Shown here: piece by piece, positions 6,751-14,848 of the stretch
How positions within the stretch are numbered: position 1 is the stretch's first letter
How the letters are laid out: every line of letters starts with the position of its first letter
DNA from: Rhizobium sp. CF080
GTDB taxonomy: Bacteria > Pseudomonadota > Alphaproteobacteria > Rhizobiales > Rhizobiaceae
DNA: 64,000 nt
NCBI RefSeq assembly: GCF_000282095.2
Contig: NZ_AKKC02000016.1
Coordinates: 496,001 to 560,000, forward strand
Reading direction: 5' to 3'
Notes under the pieces: generated by a model
Seen by the model: the letters and a program-made list of their open reading frames with translations, nothing else
Told to the model about the DNA's origin: nothing
Database searches by the model: none
Translations under genes and position numbers: made by a program

Positions 6751-9096
6751 TCATTGCCCCTCCCCCGAACCGGCGCGTTTGCCCGCCCTCACCCTGATCA
6801 GCGCCAGCACCGCAAGCCCGGTCACCATCACCACCGCGATCTCGCCCAGCGTATCGGTGCCGCGGAAGTCGACGATGATGACGTTGACGACGTTGGCGCC
6901 GTGGGCGACGGTCTTGGAATAGGCGTTGAAGAAATCGGTGAGCAGGGTGTCGAACGGCGCCTGCGTCGATTTCATGAGCAGAAGCGTGAAGCCGAGGCCG
7001 CAGGCGATTGCGACCATCGCATCGAAGAGTTTTTGCGCGAGCGGACGGTGATCGCGAGGGCTGAGCCGCAGCCGGGTCATTACCAGCGCCAGGATGACCA
7101 CCGACAGCGTCTCGACCATGAACTGGGTGAACGACAGGTCCGGTGCCCCGAACAGCAGGAAGATGACGGCGACGGCAAAACCCTGGATGCCGAGCGAGAC
7201 GATCGCCGTCAGCCGGTCCTTAGCGCGCAGCACGGCGACGAGGCCGATCACCGCGATGGCGAAGAAGGCCGCTTCCTGGACCAGAATAGTGGCGGGCCAG
7301 GTCGGAAAGCCCGGCAGTTCGCCGAACACGAAGGGCGGCACCAGCAGCGTTACCGCCAGCAGGATGAAGGTCGCAGTGATGTAGATCTCCAGCCGGCCGG
7401 GCTGAATGAGACGGGTGACGACGCCCGACACGCGCACCAGGCCCGAGACGAAATGATCGAAGCCGCGGTCCGGGCCGGGGCCGAGACTTTCCAGCGCCCG
7501 CCCCATGAAGGCCCGCAGCTCGGTCAGCCGCCAGAAGGCGAGCGCGCCGAGCAATACGGTGATCACCGACAGAAGCAGCGGCAGACCGAGATGCGGCATG
7601 GTGGACATGTCGATGACGATCTTCTGGTCGGTGATCGCGCTTGCCATCGGCGAGGAAACGTAGCGATGCGCGATACCGGAGAAGAGCGCCGCCAGCAGGC
7701 CGAGCACCGAGAGAACCACCGGGCCGAGCCAGAGTGTGACCGGTCCCTCATGGGCGTGTTTCGGCGTCTCGACATGGGGGCCGACGAACGGCTTCAGGGC
7801 GATGGCGAAGGCTACCGCGAACATCAGCGCATTGCCGATCACCGCAAGGCCGGTGAAGAACACGGCGCGCGGATTGCCCGCGGCGAGCGCCGCATAGATC
7901 TCCTCCTTGGCGAGGAAACCGAAGAACAGCGGCAGGCCGCCCATCGAGAGCGCCGCCAGCAGCGCAGCGCCGAAGGTGATCGGCATGGCGGCACGCAGGC
8001 CGCCGAGCTTCGTCACGTCGCGGGTGCCTGCCTCGTGATCCACCGTGCCGGCGACCATGAACAGCGCGCCCTTGAAGAGCGAATGGGCGACGAGATAGAG
8101 CACCGCCGCCTCGACCGCATGGGCCGAGCCGAAACCCGTCAGCATGGTGAGCAGACCGAGCGAGGCCATGGTCGTATAGGCGAGCATCAGCTTCAGGTCC
8201 GTCTGGCGGACGGCAAGAAAGCTGCCGGCAATGAGCGTGATGCCGCCGAAGAAGGGCAGCAGGATTTCCCAGGCGGGCGTATTGCCCATGACCGGGTTCA
8301 GCCGCATCAGCAGATAGACCCCGGCCTTCACCATGGTCGCCGAATGCAGGTAGGCCGAGACCGGCGTCGGCGCTTCCATGGCGTTCGGCAGCCAGAAATG
8401 GAAGGGAAACTGCGCCGACTTGGTGAAGGCGCCGCCGAGCACCAGAAGAAGAGTGGCGAGATAGAACGGGCTCTGGCGCAGCCCGTCGCCGAGATGCACG
8501 AGCAGCGAAAGCTGGGTGACGCCGGTAATGTTCCAGAGGAAGACCAGGCCGGCGAGCAGGCAGAGCCCTCCCCCGCCGGTGACCACCAGAGCCTGCAGCG
8601 CTGCACGCCTCGCGGCCTCCCGTTCGTGATCGAAGCCGATCAGCAGGAAGGAGGTGATCGAGGTCAGCTCCCAATAAACGAACAGCATCAGAAAGCTGTC
8701 GGAAACGACAAGGCCGAGCATTGCGCCCATGAAGGCGAGCATGAAGGCGAGAAACCGGCCCTGCCCTTCATGGCCCTTCATGTAACCGCCGGAATAGACG
8801 ACGATCAGGGTGCCGATGCCGGTGATCAGAAGCGCGAAGGTGAGCGACAGGCCGTCGAGGAACCAGGAGAAGGAGAGGTTGAAGCTCGGCGCCCAGGCAT
8901 AACCGCCGGTGACCACCTCGCCGCCGGCGATTTCGGGCAGGAAGGTGCAGAAATGCGCAAACGCGAGCGCCGGCGCCAGCGACAGGACGAAGGCCGCCCT
9001 GTCGCCCAGAAGACGGGTGAGGACGGGCGCGAAAACGGCCGCGATAAAGGGCAGGAACAACGCGAAGAAAGTCAATGCCGGCGCATTGGCAGCCAT
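6751..9096 (-). CDS. mnhA: Na+/H+ antiporter subunit A
   Basis: A 781-residue large subunit, homologous to NuoL at the N-terminus (residues 1-500), followed by an MrpA-specific C-terminal region with the MrpB-like DUF4040 part. Conserved charged residues are seen in YWELTSITSFLLIG (Glu), HSATMVKAGVYLLMR (Lys) and HSLFKGALFMVAG (His, Lys). The start at 9096 (MAANAPALTFF) has a GGGGAG ribosome-binding site, whereas upstream in-frame Mets give a charged leader not expected before a helix. It is the first gene of the operon, divergent from msrB. The complex exchanges Na+ or K+ for protons at the inner membrane, serving pH and salt tolerance. Confidence 0.95.
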   Translation of the reverse strand: MAANAPALTFFALFLPFIAAVFAPVLTRLLGDRAAFVLSLAPALAFAHFCTFLPEIAGGEVVTGGYAWAPSFNLSFSWFLDGLSLTFALLITGIGTLIVVYSGGYMKGHEGQGRFLAFMLAFMGAMLGLVVSDSFLMLFVYWELTSITSFLLIGFDHEREAARRAALQALVVTGGGGLCLLAGLVFLWNITGVTQLSLLVHLGDGLRQSPFYLATLLLVLGGAFTKSAQFPFHFWLPNAMEAPTPVSAYLHSATMVKAGVYLLMRLNPVMGNTPAWEILLPFFGGITLIAGSFLAVRQTDLKLMLAYTTMASLGLLTMLTGFGSAHAVEAAVLYLVAHSLFKGALFMVAGTVDHEAGTRDVTKLGGLRAAMPITFGAALLAALSMGGLPLFFGFLAKEEIYAALAAGNPRAVFFTGLAVIGNALMFAVAFAIALKPFVGPHVETPKHAHEGPVTLWLGPVVLSVLGLLAALFSGIAHRYVSSPMASAITDQKIVIDMSTMPHLGLPLLLSVITVLLGALAFWRLTELRAFMGRALESLGPGPDRGFDHFVSGLVRVSGVVTRLIQPGRLEIYITATFILLAVTLLVPPFVFGELPGFPTWPATILVQEAAFFAIAVIGLVAVLRAKDRLTAIVSLGIQGFAVAVIFLLFGAPDLSFTQFMVETLSVVILALVMTRLRLSPRDHRPLAQKLFDAMVAIACGLGFTLLLMKSTQAPFDTLLTDFFNAYSKTVAHGANVVNVIIVDFRGTDTLGEIAVVMVTGLAVLALIRVRAGKRAGSGEGQ

Positions 9097-9266
9097 GTCA
9101 TCTCCCCGCTCCAGAAGCCCCAAACCGCCCGACTGTTCGGAAGGAAATGATTTTCTATGGGAAACATGTCCCCGCCTCAAGCGGAACCGGGCGAAACACA
9201 CAGAAACGCGACTTTTCCTTCGCCCACCGCATGCCTATCTATGGGGAAAACGAAAGGAACCTTGCG

Positions 9267-9677
9267 ATGTCCGATGTCATCACCCCGAAAGTCCAGAAGA
9301 CCGATGCGGAATGGCGCGCGCTCTTGACGCCCGACCAATACCGCATCCTGCGGCAGGCCGGCACCGAACGCGCCTTTACCGGCCCGTTCTGGAACAGCCA
9401 CGAAAAGGGTCTCTACAGCTGCGCCGCCTGCCACGAGCCGCTGTTCGTCTCCGACACCAAGTTCGATTCCGGCTGCGGCTGGCCGAGCTATTTCGAGGCG
9501 GTGAAGCCGGAGGCGGTCACCGAAATCCGCGACACGTCGCACGGCATGGTGCGCACCGAAGTCCGCTGCACCAATTGCGGCGGCCATCTCGGCCACGTCT
9601 TCCCGGACGGCCCGCCGCCGACCGGCCTGCGCTACTGCATCAACGGCCACGCGCTGGATTTCGAGGCCATGAAGTAA
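9267..9677 (+). CDS. msrB: Peptide-methionine (R)-S-oxide reductase
   Basis: A 136-residue cytosolic MsrB, which reduces methionine-R-sulfoxide in proteins using thioredoxin. Zinc is bound by Cys52/Cys55 (CAAC) and Cys101/Cys104 (CTNC), and the catalytic Cys124 lies in LRYCINGHAL. The resolving-Cys region and the GCGWPSYFEA motif are intact. The start at 9267 has an AAAGGAA ribosome-binding site, and the long in-frame upstream extension is non-homologous. It is followed by a strong terminator, so it is monocistronic. Confidence 0.95.
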   Translation: MSDVITPKVQKTDAEWRALLTPDQYRILRQAGTERAFTGPFWNSHEKGLYSCAACHEPLFVSDTKFDSGCGWPSYFEAVKPEAVTEIRDTSHGMVRTEVRCTNCGGHLGHVFPDGPPPTGLRYCINGHALDFEAMK

Positions 9678-9690
9678 CGCAAAACACCCG

Positions 9691-9720
9691 AAGCGTCGGC
9701 GATCCGCCGGCGCTTTTTTA
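9691..9720 (+). terminator. Intrinsic terminator of msrB
   Basis: Stem AGCGTCGGC (9692-9700) with GCCGGCGCT (9706-9714), one G-T wobble, 5-nt loop, then six T. It lies 14 nt after the msrB stop. Confidence 0.9.
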
Positions 9721-9724
9721 ATTC

Positions 9725-10111
9725 TCAATAATCGTCGCTGATCTCGAGCCAGTAGCCGTCCGGATCCTGCAGGTAGACCGACCGCACACCGTCACGGCGG
9801 ATATGGATCTTGCCCTCGTTTCTCGCCAGATCGCTGTATCTGGTGCCAGTGCCGGCGATATGGGAGATTGTACCGTCGAGGTCGGTCACGGCGATGCAGA
9901 GATGCGTCGACATGGTGACGTAGGTGGCGCCGAAATCGCCTTCGATCAGGTGGATGGAGTGGTCGTCGCCGATGCCGAACCAGCGGATGTTGGGTTTGCC
10001 GACCTTGCACTCGATTTCCGGCAGCCGCAGGACCTCCCGGTAGAAATCGGCGCTGCGGGTGAGATCGCGAACCATGATGGACAGGTGGTTTATGCGAAGC
10101 GACGCGGCCAT
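9725..10111 (-). CDS. VOC (glyoxalase/bleomycin-resistance fold) protein
   Basis: A 128-residue single vicinal-oxygen-chelate domain protein with paired beta-alpha-beta modules starting at INHLSIMVRDLTRSADFY and ending DPDGYWLEISDDY. Candidate metal ligands are His in RINHLS, the central His and the terminal Glu in WLEI. The substrate cannot be deduced; a glyoxalase I-like or dioxygenase-like activity is possible. The start at 10111 follows a GGAGGGAG ribosome-binding site. The gene faces msrB convergently across the terminator. Confidence 0.8.
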   Translation of the reverse strand: MAASLRINHLSIMVRDLTRSADFYREVLRLPEIECKVGKPNIRWFGIGDDHSIHLIEGDFGATYVTMSTHLCIAVTDLDGTISHIAGTGTRYSDLARNEGKIHIRRDGVRSVYLQDPDGYWLEISDDY

Positions 10112-10259
10112 GGTCTCCCTCCAACAGCACTCGCGGGACAGCCTGAGGTCAGGCCGGGTCCTTGTCGTGGACATCGTTCGGGCGGCAACTGCAACCGAAA
10201 TGCCTGCGGCAGTCATAAACCGAATGCGGGGTGGCGGGAAGCCGGGATGGCTCGGTGCG

Positions 10260-11168
10260 CTATTCCGGCAATTCCACCGCGAAGGCGAAGCGGGCCTTTT
10301 CGCCCGGCTGAAGAACCATGCCGTAAGGGCGCCTGGCGAGATCGTCCGAGCCGCCGAGTTCGGCCGCGGTGCCGTGCCAGGGCTCGATGCAGATGAAGGG
10401 CGCGCCGGGCTTCTGCCAGAGCGCCAGGTTCGGCAGGTTCTCGAAGGAGAATTTCAGAGCGGGACCGCCTTCGGCGGCATAGGTCAGCCCCTCGCCGGCC
10501 CCTTCCGGGAAGATCATCGCATCCGCCTCGAACATCGCATGGTCGAGCGTCAGCTTGCCGGCGGTGAAGGGCGACGGCAGCTTTTCCGGCTTTACCAGCC
10601 CACCTTCGAGCCGCGTCAGGGCCGGTTCGGCGCCGTTGTCGAGGGTGATGGTGTGGGCCTTTCCGACCGCACCGGGGATCGGCCAGACGAAGGCCGAGTG
10701 GAAACCGAGGCCGAAGGGCATCGGTTTTTCGTCGCGATTTTCGACGTCCGCCGCGACCGTCAGCGCCCGGCCGTTGAGCGCATGCTCGACCGCCAGCAGG
10801 AATTCGAACGGGTAGACGGCGCGTGTCGCGTCGGACGCGGCGAGTTCGTAACGGCACATGGTCGCGCTCGACGCGGCAAGCGTAAATTCGCTGCGGCGGG
10901 CAAAGCCGTGCTGGCCCATCTCGTACGACCTGCCATCGACGCTGATCCGGTTTTCCGGCGCCTTGCCGACCATCGGAAACAGCACCGGCGAGCGGCCGTT
11001 CCAGAAGGCGGCATCGCCGTTCCAGAGGAAGGAGCGGCCGTCCGCCGCGGTCAATGCCTGCATCTCTGCGCCGAGCGAGGACACATCGACAGTCAGGTAT
11101 GGGTTGGAAATGCGGGTCTGGCTCGGCACGGCGGCGTCTCCTGGTTCCGGTTCGGAATCATGCATCAT
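10260..11168 (-). CDS. Aldose 1-epimerase family protein
   Basis: About 302 residues of the galactose-mutarotase-like superfamily (YeaD/LacX subgroup of aldose 1-epimerases). Features seen: SLGAEMQAL near the start, RSPVLFPMVGK, a central GFHSAF with the conserved His, and CIEPWHGTAAE near the end with the catalytic-type Glu and His. It probably interconverts alpha and beta anomers of sugars in the cytosol. The start is uncertain: two adjacent ATGs (11165, 11168) have only a weak ribosome-binding site, and a start at 11270 would overlap the cupin gene. Confidence 0.8.
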   Translation of the reverse strand: MMHDSEPEPGDAAVPSQTRISNPYLTVDVSSLGAEMQALTAADGRSFLWNGDAAFWNGRSPVLFPMVGKAPENRISVDGRSYEMGQHGFARRSEFTLAASSATMCRYELAASDATRAVYPFEFLLAVEHALNGRALTVAADVENRDEKPMPFGLGFHSAFVWPIPGAVGKAHTITLDNGAEPALTRLEGGLVKPEKLPSPFTAGKLTLDHAMFEADAMIFPEGAGEGLTYAAEGGPALKFSFENLPNLALWQKPGAPFICIEPWHGTAAELGGSDDLARRPYGMVLQPGEKARFAFAVELPE

Positions 11169-11244
11169 CTTTGCGCGCCAGACGTTTCCGTTCAATGACG
11201 CGCAATATCTTTTTGAACGTCGAACGACGCCGAGCCGGTTCGGC

Positions 11245-11652
11245 TCAGTCCTCCGCGACCTCGCTCGCATATTGCAGGTCGGTCACCGGGCCGAACCACT
11301 CCGCCGTGCTGCCGTTCAGCGATTCCTGGATGGCGATGTGGGTCATGGCGTTGGTGGCGGTTGCGCCGTGCCAGTGTTTTTCGCCGGGCGGGAACCAGAT
11401 CACGTCACCGGGGCGGATGAACCGGATCGGCTCGCCCCAGACCTGGGCCAAGCCCAAGCCGGCCGTGACGAGCAGCGTCTGGCCGAGCGGGTGGGTGTGC
11501 CAGTCGGTGCGCGCACCCGGTTCGAAGGTGACGGACAATGCCCTGACCCGGGCCGGCTCCGGCGCCTCGACGATCGGATCGAGCCGGACGGTGCCGGTGA
11601 AATATTGTGGCGGAGCCCGCGAAGGCTGCGAGCCGCTGCGCTTGATGTCCAT
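11245..11652 (-). CDS. Cupin-domain protein
   Basis: A 135-residue single-domain cupin. Motif 1 (HTHPLGQTLLVTAG, residues about 52-65) and motif 2 (PGEKHWHGATATNAMTH) give a likely metal site. The pattern resembles cupins annotated as carboxymuconolactone-decarboxylase-associated or mandelonitrile-lyase-like; no substrate can be assigned. A GAGG ribosome-binding site precedes the ATG at 11652. The aldose-epimerase gene follows by 76 bp on the same strand, possibly in one transcript. Confidence 0.8.
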   Translation of the reverse strand: MDIKRSGSQPSRAPPQYFTGTVRLDPIVEAPEPARVRALSVTFEPGARTDWHTHPLGQTLLVTAGLGLAQVWGEPIRFIRPGDVIWFPPGEKHWHGATATNAMTHIAIQESLNGSTAEWFGPVTDLQYASEVAED

Positions 11653-12067
11653 GGTTCGATCCTCGCTGTTCGATTGGTCCCACCTTTATACAGGTCAGGA
11701 CGGGCGGGCGCGACGCCCAAAAATCTTGACTTCCGTTTTGGCATGATTATGCCTTGCAGTCGAAGAGCGTCGGCCTTTGAGGTTCAGTTTGCCTAAGTAA
11801 TCCCCGGTCTCGACAGGTTCACCCTCCCATGCTGGAAGAGCGATGACGCTTGTCCGCGTGGGAACACTGTTCATCGGGGTGGCGGCTTGAGACCGGTTTG
11901 GCATTGATCGTGCCAGTGCGGCCTTTAAGTCGCCCTGAACCGTCCGACGACAACCTCAGACGCTTGCCTCCCACAGTCCGGACCTTCGCCACGCCGTGTG
12001 CGCCCCCAAGAGGGCTTCTTGAGTGCCGTTTCCCGCATGAACTTCCTGACCGGAAGATCAAAACGGC
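11653..12067. other. Intergenic region without recognisable gene
   Basis: A 415-bp gap between the divergent cupin and DUF1062 genes. Open frames of 60-120 codons exist on both strands but lack ribosome-binding sites and look Ser/Arg-rich. Base composition is flatter than in neighbouring genes. It could be the relic of a mobile element or lost gene; I cannot identify terminal repeats or a transposase motif. Confidence 0.4.
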
Positions 12068-12694
12068 ATGTGCGACATCCTCCATCTCGAATGGACAGCA
12101 ACCCCTAAAACTCCACCCCGGCCGATCCTTGCCTGCAGCACCTGCGGGGTATCAAAACCCTTCCGCTCCAGCGGCCGCATCCGCCTCAATGCCAATGGCA
12201 AGCGGCTCGATGCCTGGCTGATCTACAGATGCGTGGCCTGCGACGGCACCTGGAACCGGCCGGTCTTCGAGCGGCAGACCATCCGGGCGATCGATCCTGA
12301 CATGCTCGAAGCGATGCAGGCGAGCGCGCCGGATTTCGTGGCCCGCATCGAATTCGACGCGCTGGCGCTCAAAGCGCGGGCGAGCCGCATCGAGGAAAGC
12401 GACGAGATCGATATGCGCAAGACGGTGCTGCGTCACGATGCGGACTGGCGGCGGATCGCGATCACGCTCGCCCTGCCCCATCCCACCGGTCTGCGGCTCG
12501 ACCGACTGCTGGCGGCGGAACTGCCGCTGTCGCGCAGCCGGCTGCAGGTGCTGTTCGACAGGCAAGAGATCCGGGTCGAGCCGGAGCGGAAGGATGCGCT
12601 GAAACGCGGTATCCGCGACGGCACCGTGGTCACGCTTGACCTGCGCGACGAGGCCGAGCGCCTTGCAATCGGGAGGGCGGCGATGGACGGTTGA
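12068..12694 (+). CDS. DUF1062 domain-containing protein
   Basis: A 208-residue DUF1062 protein. An N-terminal zinc ribbon (Cys23/Cys26 in CSTCG, Cys55/Cys58 in CVAC) is followed by a helical region and an S4-like C-terminal segment (GLRLDRLLAAELPLSRSRLQ) resembling an RNA-binding S4 fold. Function is unknown; an RNA-linked role is inference from the zinc ribbon plus S4-like part. The ribosome-binding site before the ATG at 12068 is weak. It converges on the SDR gene with no gap between the two stops. Confidence 0.85.
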   Translation: MCDILHLEWTATPKTPPRPILACSTCGVSKPFRSSGRIRLNANGKRLDAWLIYRCVACDGTWNRPVFERQTIRAIDPDMLEAMQASAPDFVARIEFDALALKARASRIEESDEIDMRKTVLRHDADWRRIAITLALPHPTGLRLDRLLAAELPLSRSRLQVLFDRQEIRVEPERKDALKRGIRDGTVVTLDLRDEAERLAIGRAAMDG

Positions 12695-13620
12695 TCAGCG
12701 ATAGCCCGTCGCGTCGGCCGGCTTGCCGGGCTCCTGCACTTCTCTCATGTAGCGCCAGCAATCCGGCCGCGAGCCGTCGAGATCGTTGAATTCATAGACC
12801 TTGGCGAGGCCGCCGCTCGACAGCGACCGGCCGTTCCAGCGTGCCCGGTCCGGATCGGCGGCAAGTGCCGCCACTGCGCGGCCGATAAAGCGCGGGGTTT
12901 CCGAAATGCAGAAATGCGGCTGAGCAACGAGGGCATCCCGCCAGTTCTCCTCGGTCACCTCGTAGATATCGAGCATCATCTCGGAGCGCAGCCAGCCGGG
13001 CGTGATCGACACGGAGGTACTACCCACCTTCTCAAGGTCCTTGCCATGCGCCCAGGCGAGCCGGGTGACCGCGGTTTTGCAAAGATCGTAGAAAGGCGAA
13101 AGCCGGTAGTGCTCGGCATTGTATTCGGCGGTGCCGTCGGTGACCTCGACCAGGAGGCCGCCCGGCCTTTCGATCATCAGCTTCAACGCATGATGGGCGG
13201 TGATCAGATGCGTGTCGATCGCCAGCCGCAGCATGCGCAGGCCCTTTTCAAGGTCGTGCTCCCAGACCGGCTTGTCCCATTCGAACAGATGTTCGCCGCC
13301 CCAGATGTCGTTGACCAGGATATCGAGCCTCCCCTGCTCACGGCGGATGCGCTCGACGAGGGCTGCGACATCCTCCGGGACGAGGTGATCGAGCGGCACC
13401 GCGATGCCGGTGCCGCCAGCTTGCGTCACCAGGTCGGCGGTGTCCTCGATCGTCTCGGGCCGGCGGTATTCGGACTGTTTCTGCCGCGTCGTGCGGCCGG
13501 TCACATAGACGGTGGCGCCGGCCGCGCCGAGCTCGACCGCAATGCCCCGCCCGGCGCCCCGCGTGGCGCCCGCCACCAGGGCGATTTCCCCTCCAACGGC
13601 TTTTTGTACACGTGCGACAT
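12695..13620 (-). CDS. SDR oxidoreductase with apparent N-terminal frameshift
   Basis: A short-chain dehydrogenase of about 308 residues with the cofactor loop GATRGAGRG, the NDIWGG variant of the NNAG motif and a YDLCK catalytic Tyr/Lys pair. The best start, ATG at 13618-13620 with AAGGAG 5 nt upstream, opens MSHVYKKPLEGK in a different frame from the body, which then reads IALVAGATRG; one base appears missing between 13585 and 13620. The body frame itself has no sensible start before the Rossmann fold. The gene is divergent from a TetR gene across a palindromic operator, so it is probably its target. Either a real inactivating indel or a sequencing error. Confidence 0.75.
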
Positions 13621-13680
13621 GACGGCTCCTTCCCTTCCGGTTCGGTATGGTTAGAACTGGCCTTTCAAATGGAGACAATA

Positions 13681-13702
13681 TATAAACGTTTATTCGTTTA
13701 TA
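13681..13702. promoter_or_regulatory. Candidate TetR operator
   Basis: A perfect inverted repeat TATAAACG-N6-CGTTTATA lies 15 bp upstream of the tetR start and 60 bp upstream of the SDR start, in an AT-rich divergent promoter. Size and symmetry are typical of TetR-family operators. Confidence 0.75.
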
Positions 13703-13716
13703 ATTCCAGAGGCAAG

Positions 13717-14286
13717 ATGGCGCGACCAAAAACCATGCCCGACCGCGAGGTGCTGGCGGCAGCGCTGAAGCTGATGCACGAAAAAGGCCCGGAGGCGCTG
13801 ACCTTCGCCTCGCTCGCGGCCGCATGCGGCCTTTCCGGCTCGACGCTGGTGCAGCGTTTCAAGAACAAGGACGAACTTGCCCGCGCCGCCCTGCTCCACG
13901 CCTGGGACGATCTCGACGCCAGGACCGAGGCGGCAATCGCCGCGGCACCAAAGACGCCGCAGGGTGTCGTGGACATTCTCGTTACGCTTTCGGGAGACTA
14001 TGGCGGCATCGAAGCCTATGCCGAGGGCCTGCTGATGCTGCGCGAGGATTTTCGCGATCCGCGCCTGCGCGCCCGGGGTTCCGCCTGGGGCGAGGTTCTC
14101 TCCACCGCGATCACCGCCTGTTTTGCGTCGACGCCCGGCACGCCGGACAATATCGGCATGCTGATGGCCTCGCAGTGGCAGGGCTGTCTTGTCTGGTGGG
14201 GGTTCAATCCGGCAGGCCCGATCGACGCGCATGTGCGCGCGAGCCTGGAAGCGTTCGTGGCGGCAGTGCTTGGCCGTCGCGATTAG
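13717..14286 (+). CDS. TetR-family transcriptional regulator
   Basis: A 189-residue TetR regulator. The N-terminal helix-turn-helix (residues about 10-55: TFASLAAACGLSGSTLVQRFKNKDEL) is canonical, followed by a ligand-binding helical domain. It begins at ATG 13717 (MARPKTMPDREV) with AGAGG upstream; the in-frame extension overlaps the operator and is not used. It is divergent from an SDR gene that it probably represses. Its stop overlaps the stop of the convergent AsnC-type gene by 4 nt. Confidence 0.9.
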   Translation: MARPKTMPDREVLAAALKLMHEKGPEALTFASLAAACGLSGSTLVQRFKNKDELARAALLHAWDDLDARTEAAIAAAPKTPQGVVDILVTLSGDYGGIEAYAEGLLMLREDFRDPRLRARGSAWGEVLSTAITACFASTPGTPDNIGMLMASQWQGCLVWWGFNPAGPIDAHVRASLEAFVAAVLGRRD

Positions 14287-14762
14287 AGTGGCGGCATGCG
14301 GCGTTTCACCGACGTGCCCTTGATCACCGCCGTGCTGGTCACCGCATATTCAGAAAGCGCCTCGAGAACGTCGTCCATCTCCTCGATCGAATGCACGACA
14401 AGCCGGGCGAGAAACGGGTCGTCGCCGGTGATCTTGTCACACTCGATGAACTGCGGCGTCTCCTGGATGAGCTTTTCGACCACATGCAGCTTGCCCGGCA
14501 GCGGCCGGATGCGGACCAGGGCGCGGATCGGGTAACCCAGCATGCGGGTATCGACATCCAGCGTGAAACCGCGGATGACGCCGCTCTCCTCCAGCCGCCG
14601 AACGCGATCCGCAACGCCCGGCGCGGACATGCCGACCATGCGGGCAAGCTCGCTGACCGGCAGGCGGGCATTGGCGTCCAGTGCCGCAAGGATGGCGACA
14701 TCGACGGCATCCAAGCCCGTATTCGCAATCTGAAGGCGATTTGCCTTATCTATCTTTGACAT
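14283..14762 (-). CDS. Lrp/AsnC-family transcriptional regulator
   Basis: A 159-residue Lrp/AsnC protein. HTH residues about 17-65 (LDAVDVAILAALDANARLPVSELARMVGMS) are followed by the RAM ligand domain with the typical GDDPFLARLVV segment. Members sense amino acids or related small molecules. It is divergent from an EamA-family exporter, a frequent pairing in which the regulator activates export. A candidate operator half-site overlaps its own start codon, consistent with autorepression. Confidence 0.9.
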   Translation of the reverse strand: MSKIDKANRLQIANTGLDAVDVAILAALDANARLPVSELARMVGMSAPGVADRVRRLEESGVIRGFTLDVDTRMLGYPIRALVRIRPLPGKLHVVEKLIQETPQFIECDKITGDDPFLARLVVHSIEEMDDVLEALSEYAVTSTAVIKGTSVKRRMPPL

Positions 14763-14783
14763 GGAGATCTTTTAACAAAGATA
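14751..14783. promoter_or_regulatory. Candidate AsnC/Lrp operator
   Basis: Perfect 8-bp inverted repeat TATCTTTG-N17-CAAAGATA between the divergent regulator and exporter genes. The left arm ends 2 nt inside the beginning of the regulator's coding end of the divergon (start codon at 14760-14762). Arm spacing suits a dimeric Lrp-type protein. Confidence 0.6.
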
Positions 14784-14848
14784 CCTTCGATTATCCATGG
14801 AAAACCTCCGCGCTGCCTCGCATCATGCGGGTCTCAAAGGAGTTTTCC

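Noticed and set aside
6709..9150. Plus-strand open frame of about 810 codons
   Set aside because: It is antisense to mnhA and made of repetitive His/Arg/Gln/Glu residues without a domain; mnhA is unmistakable.
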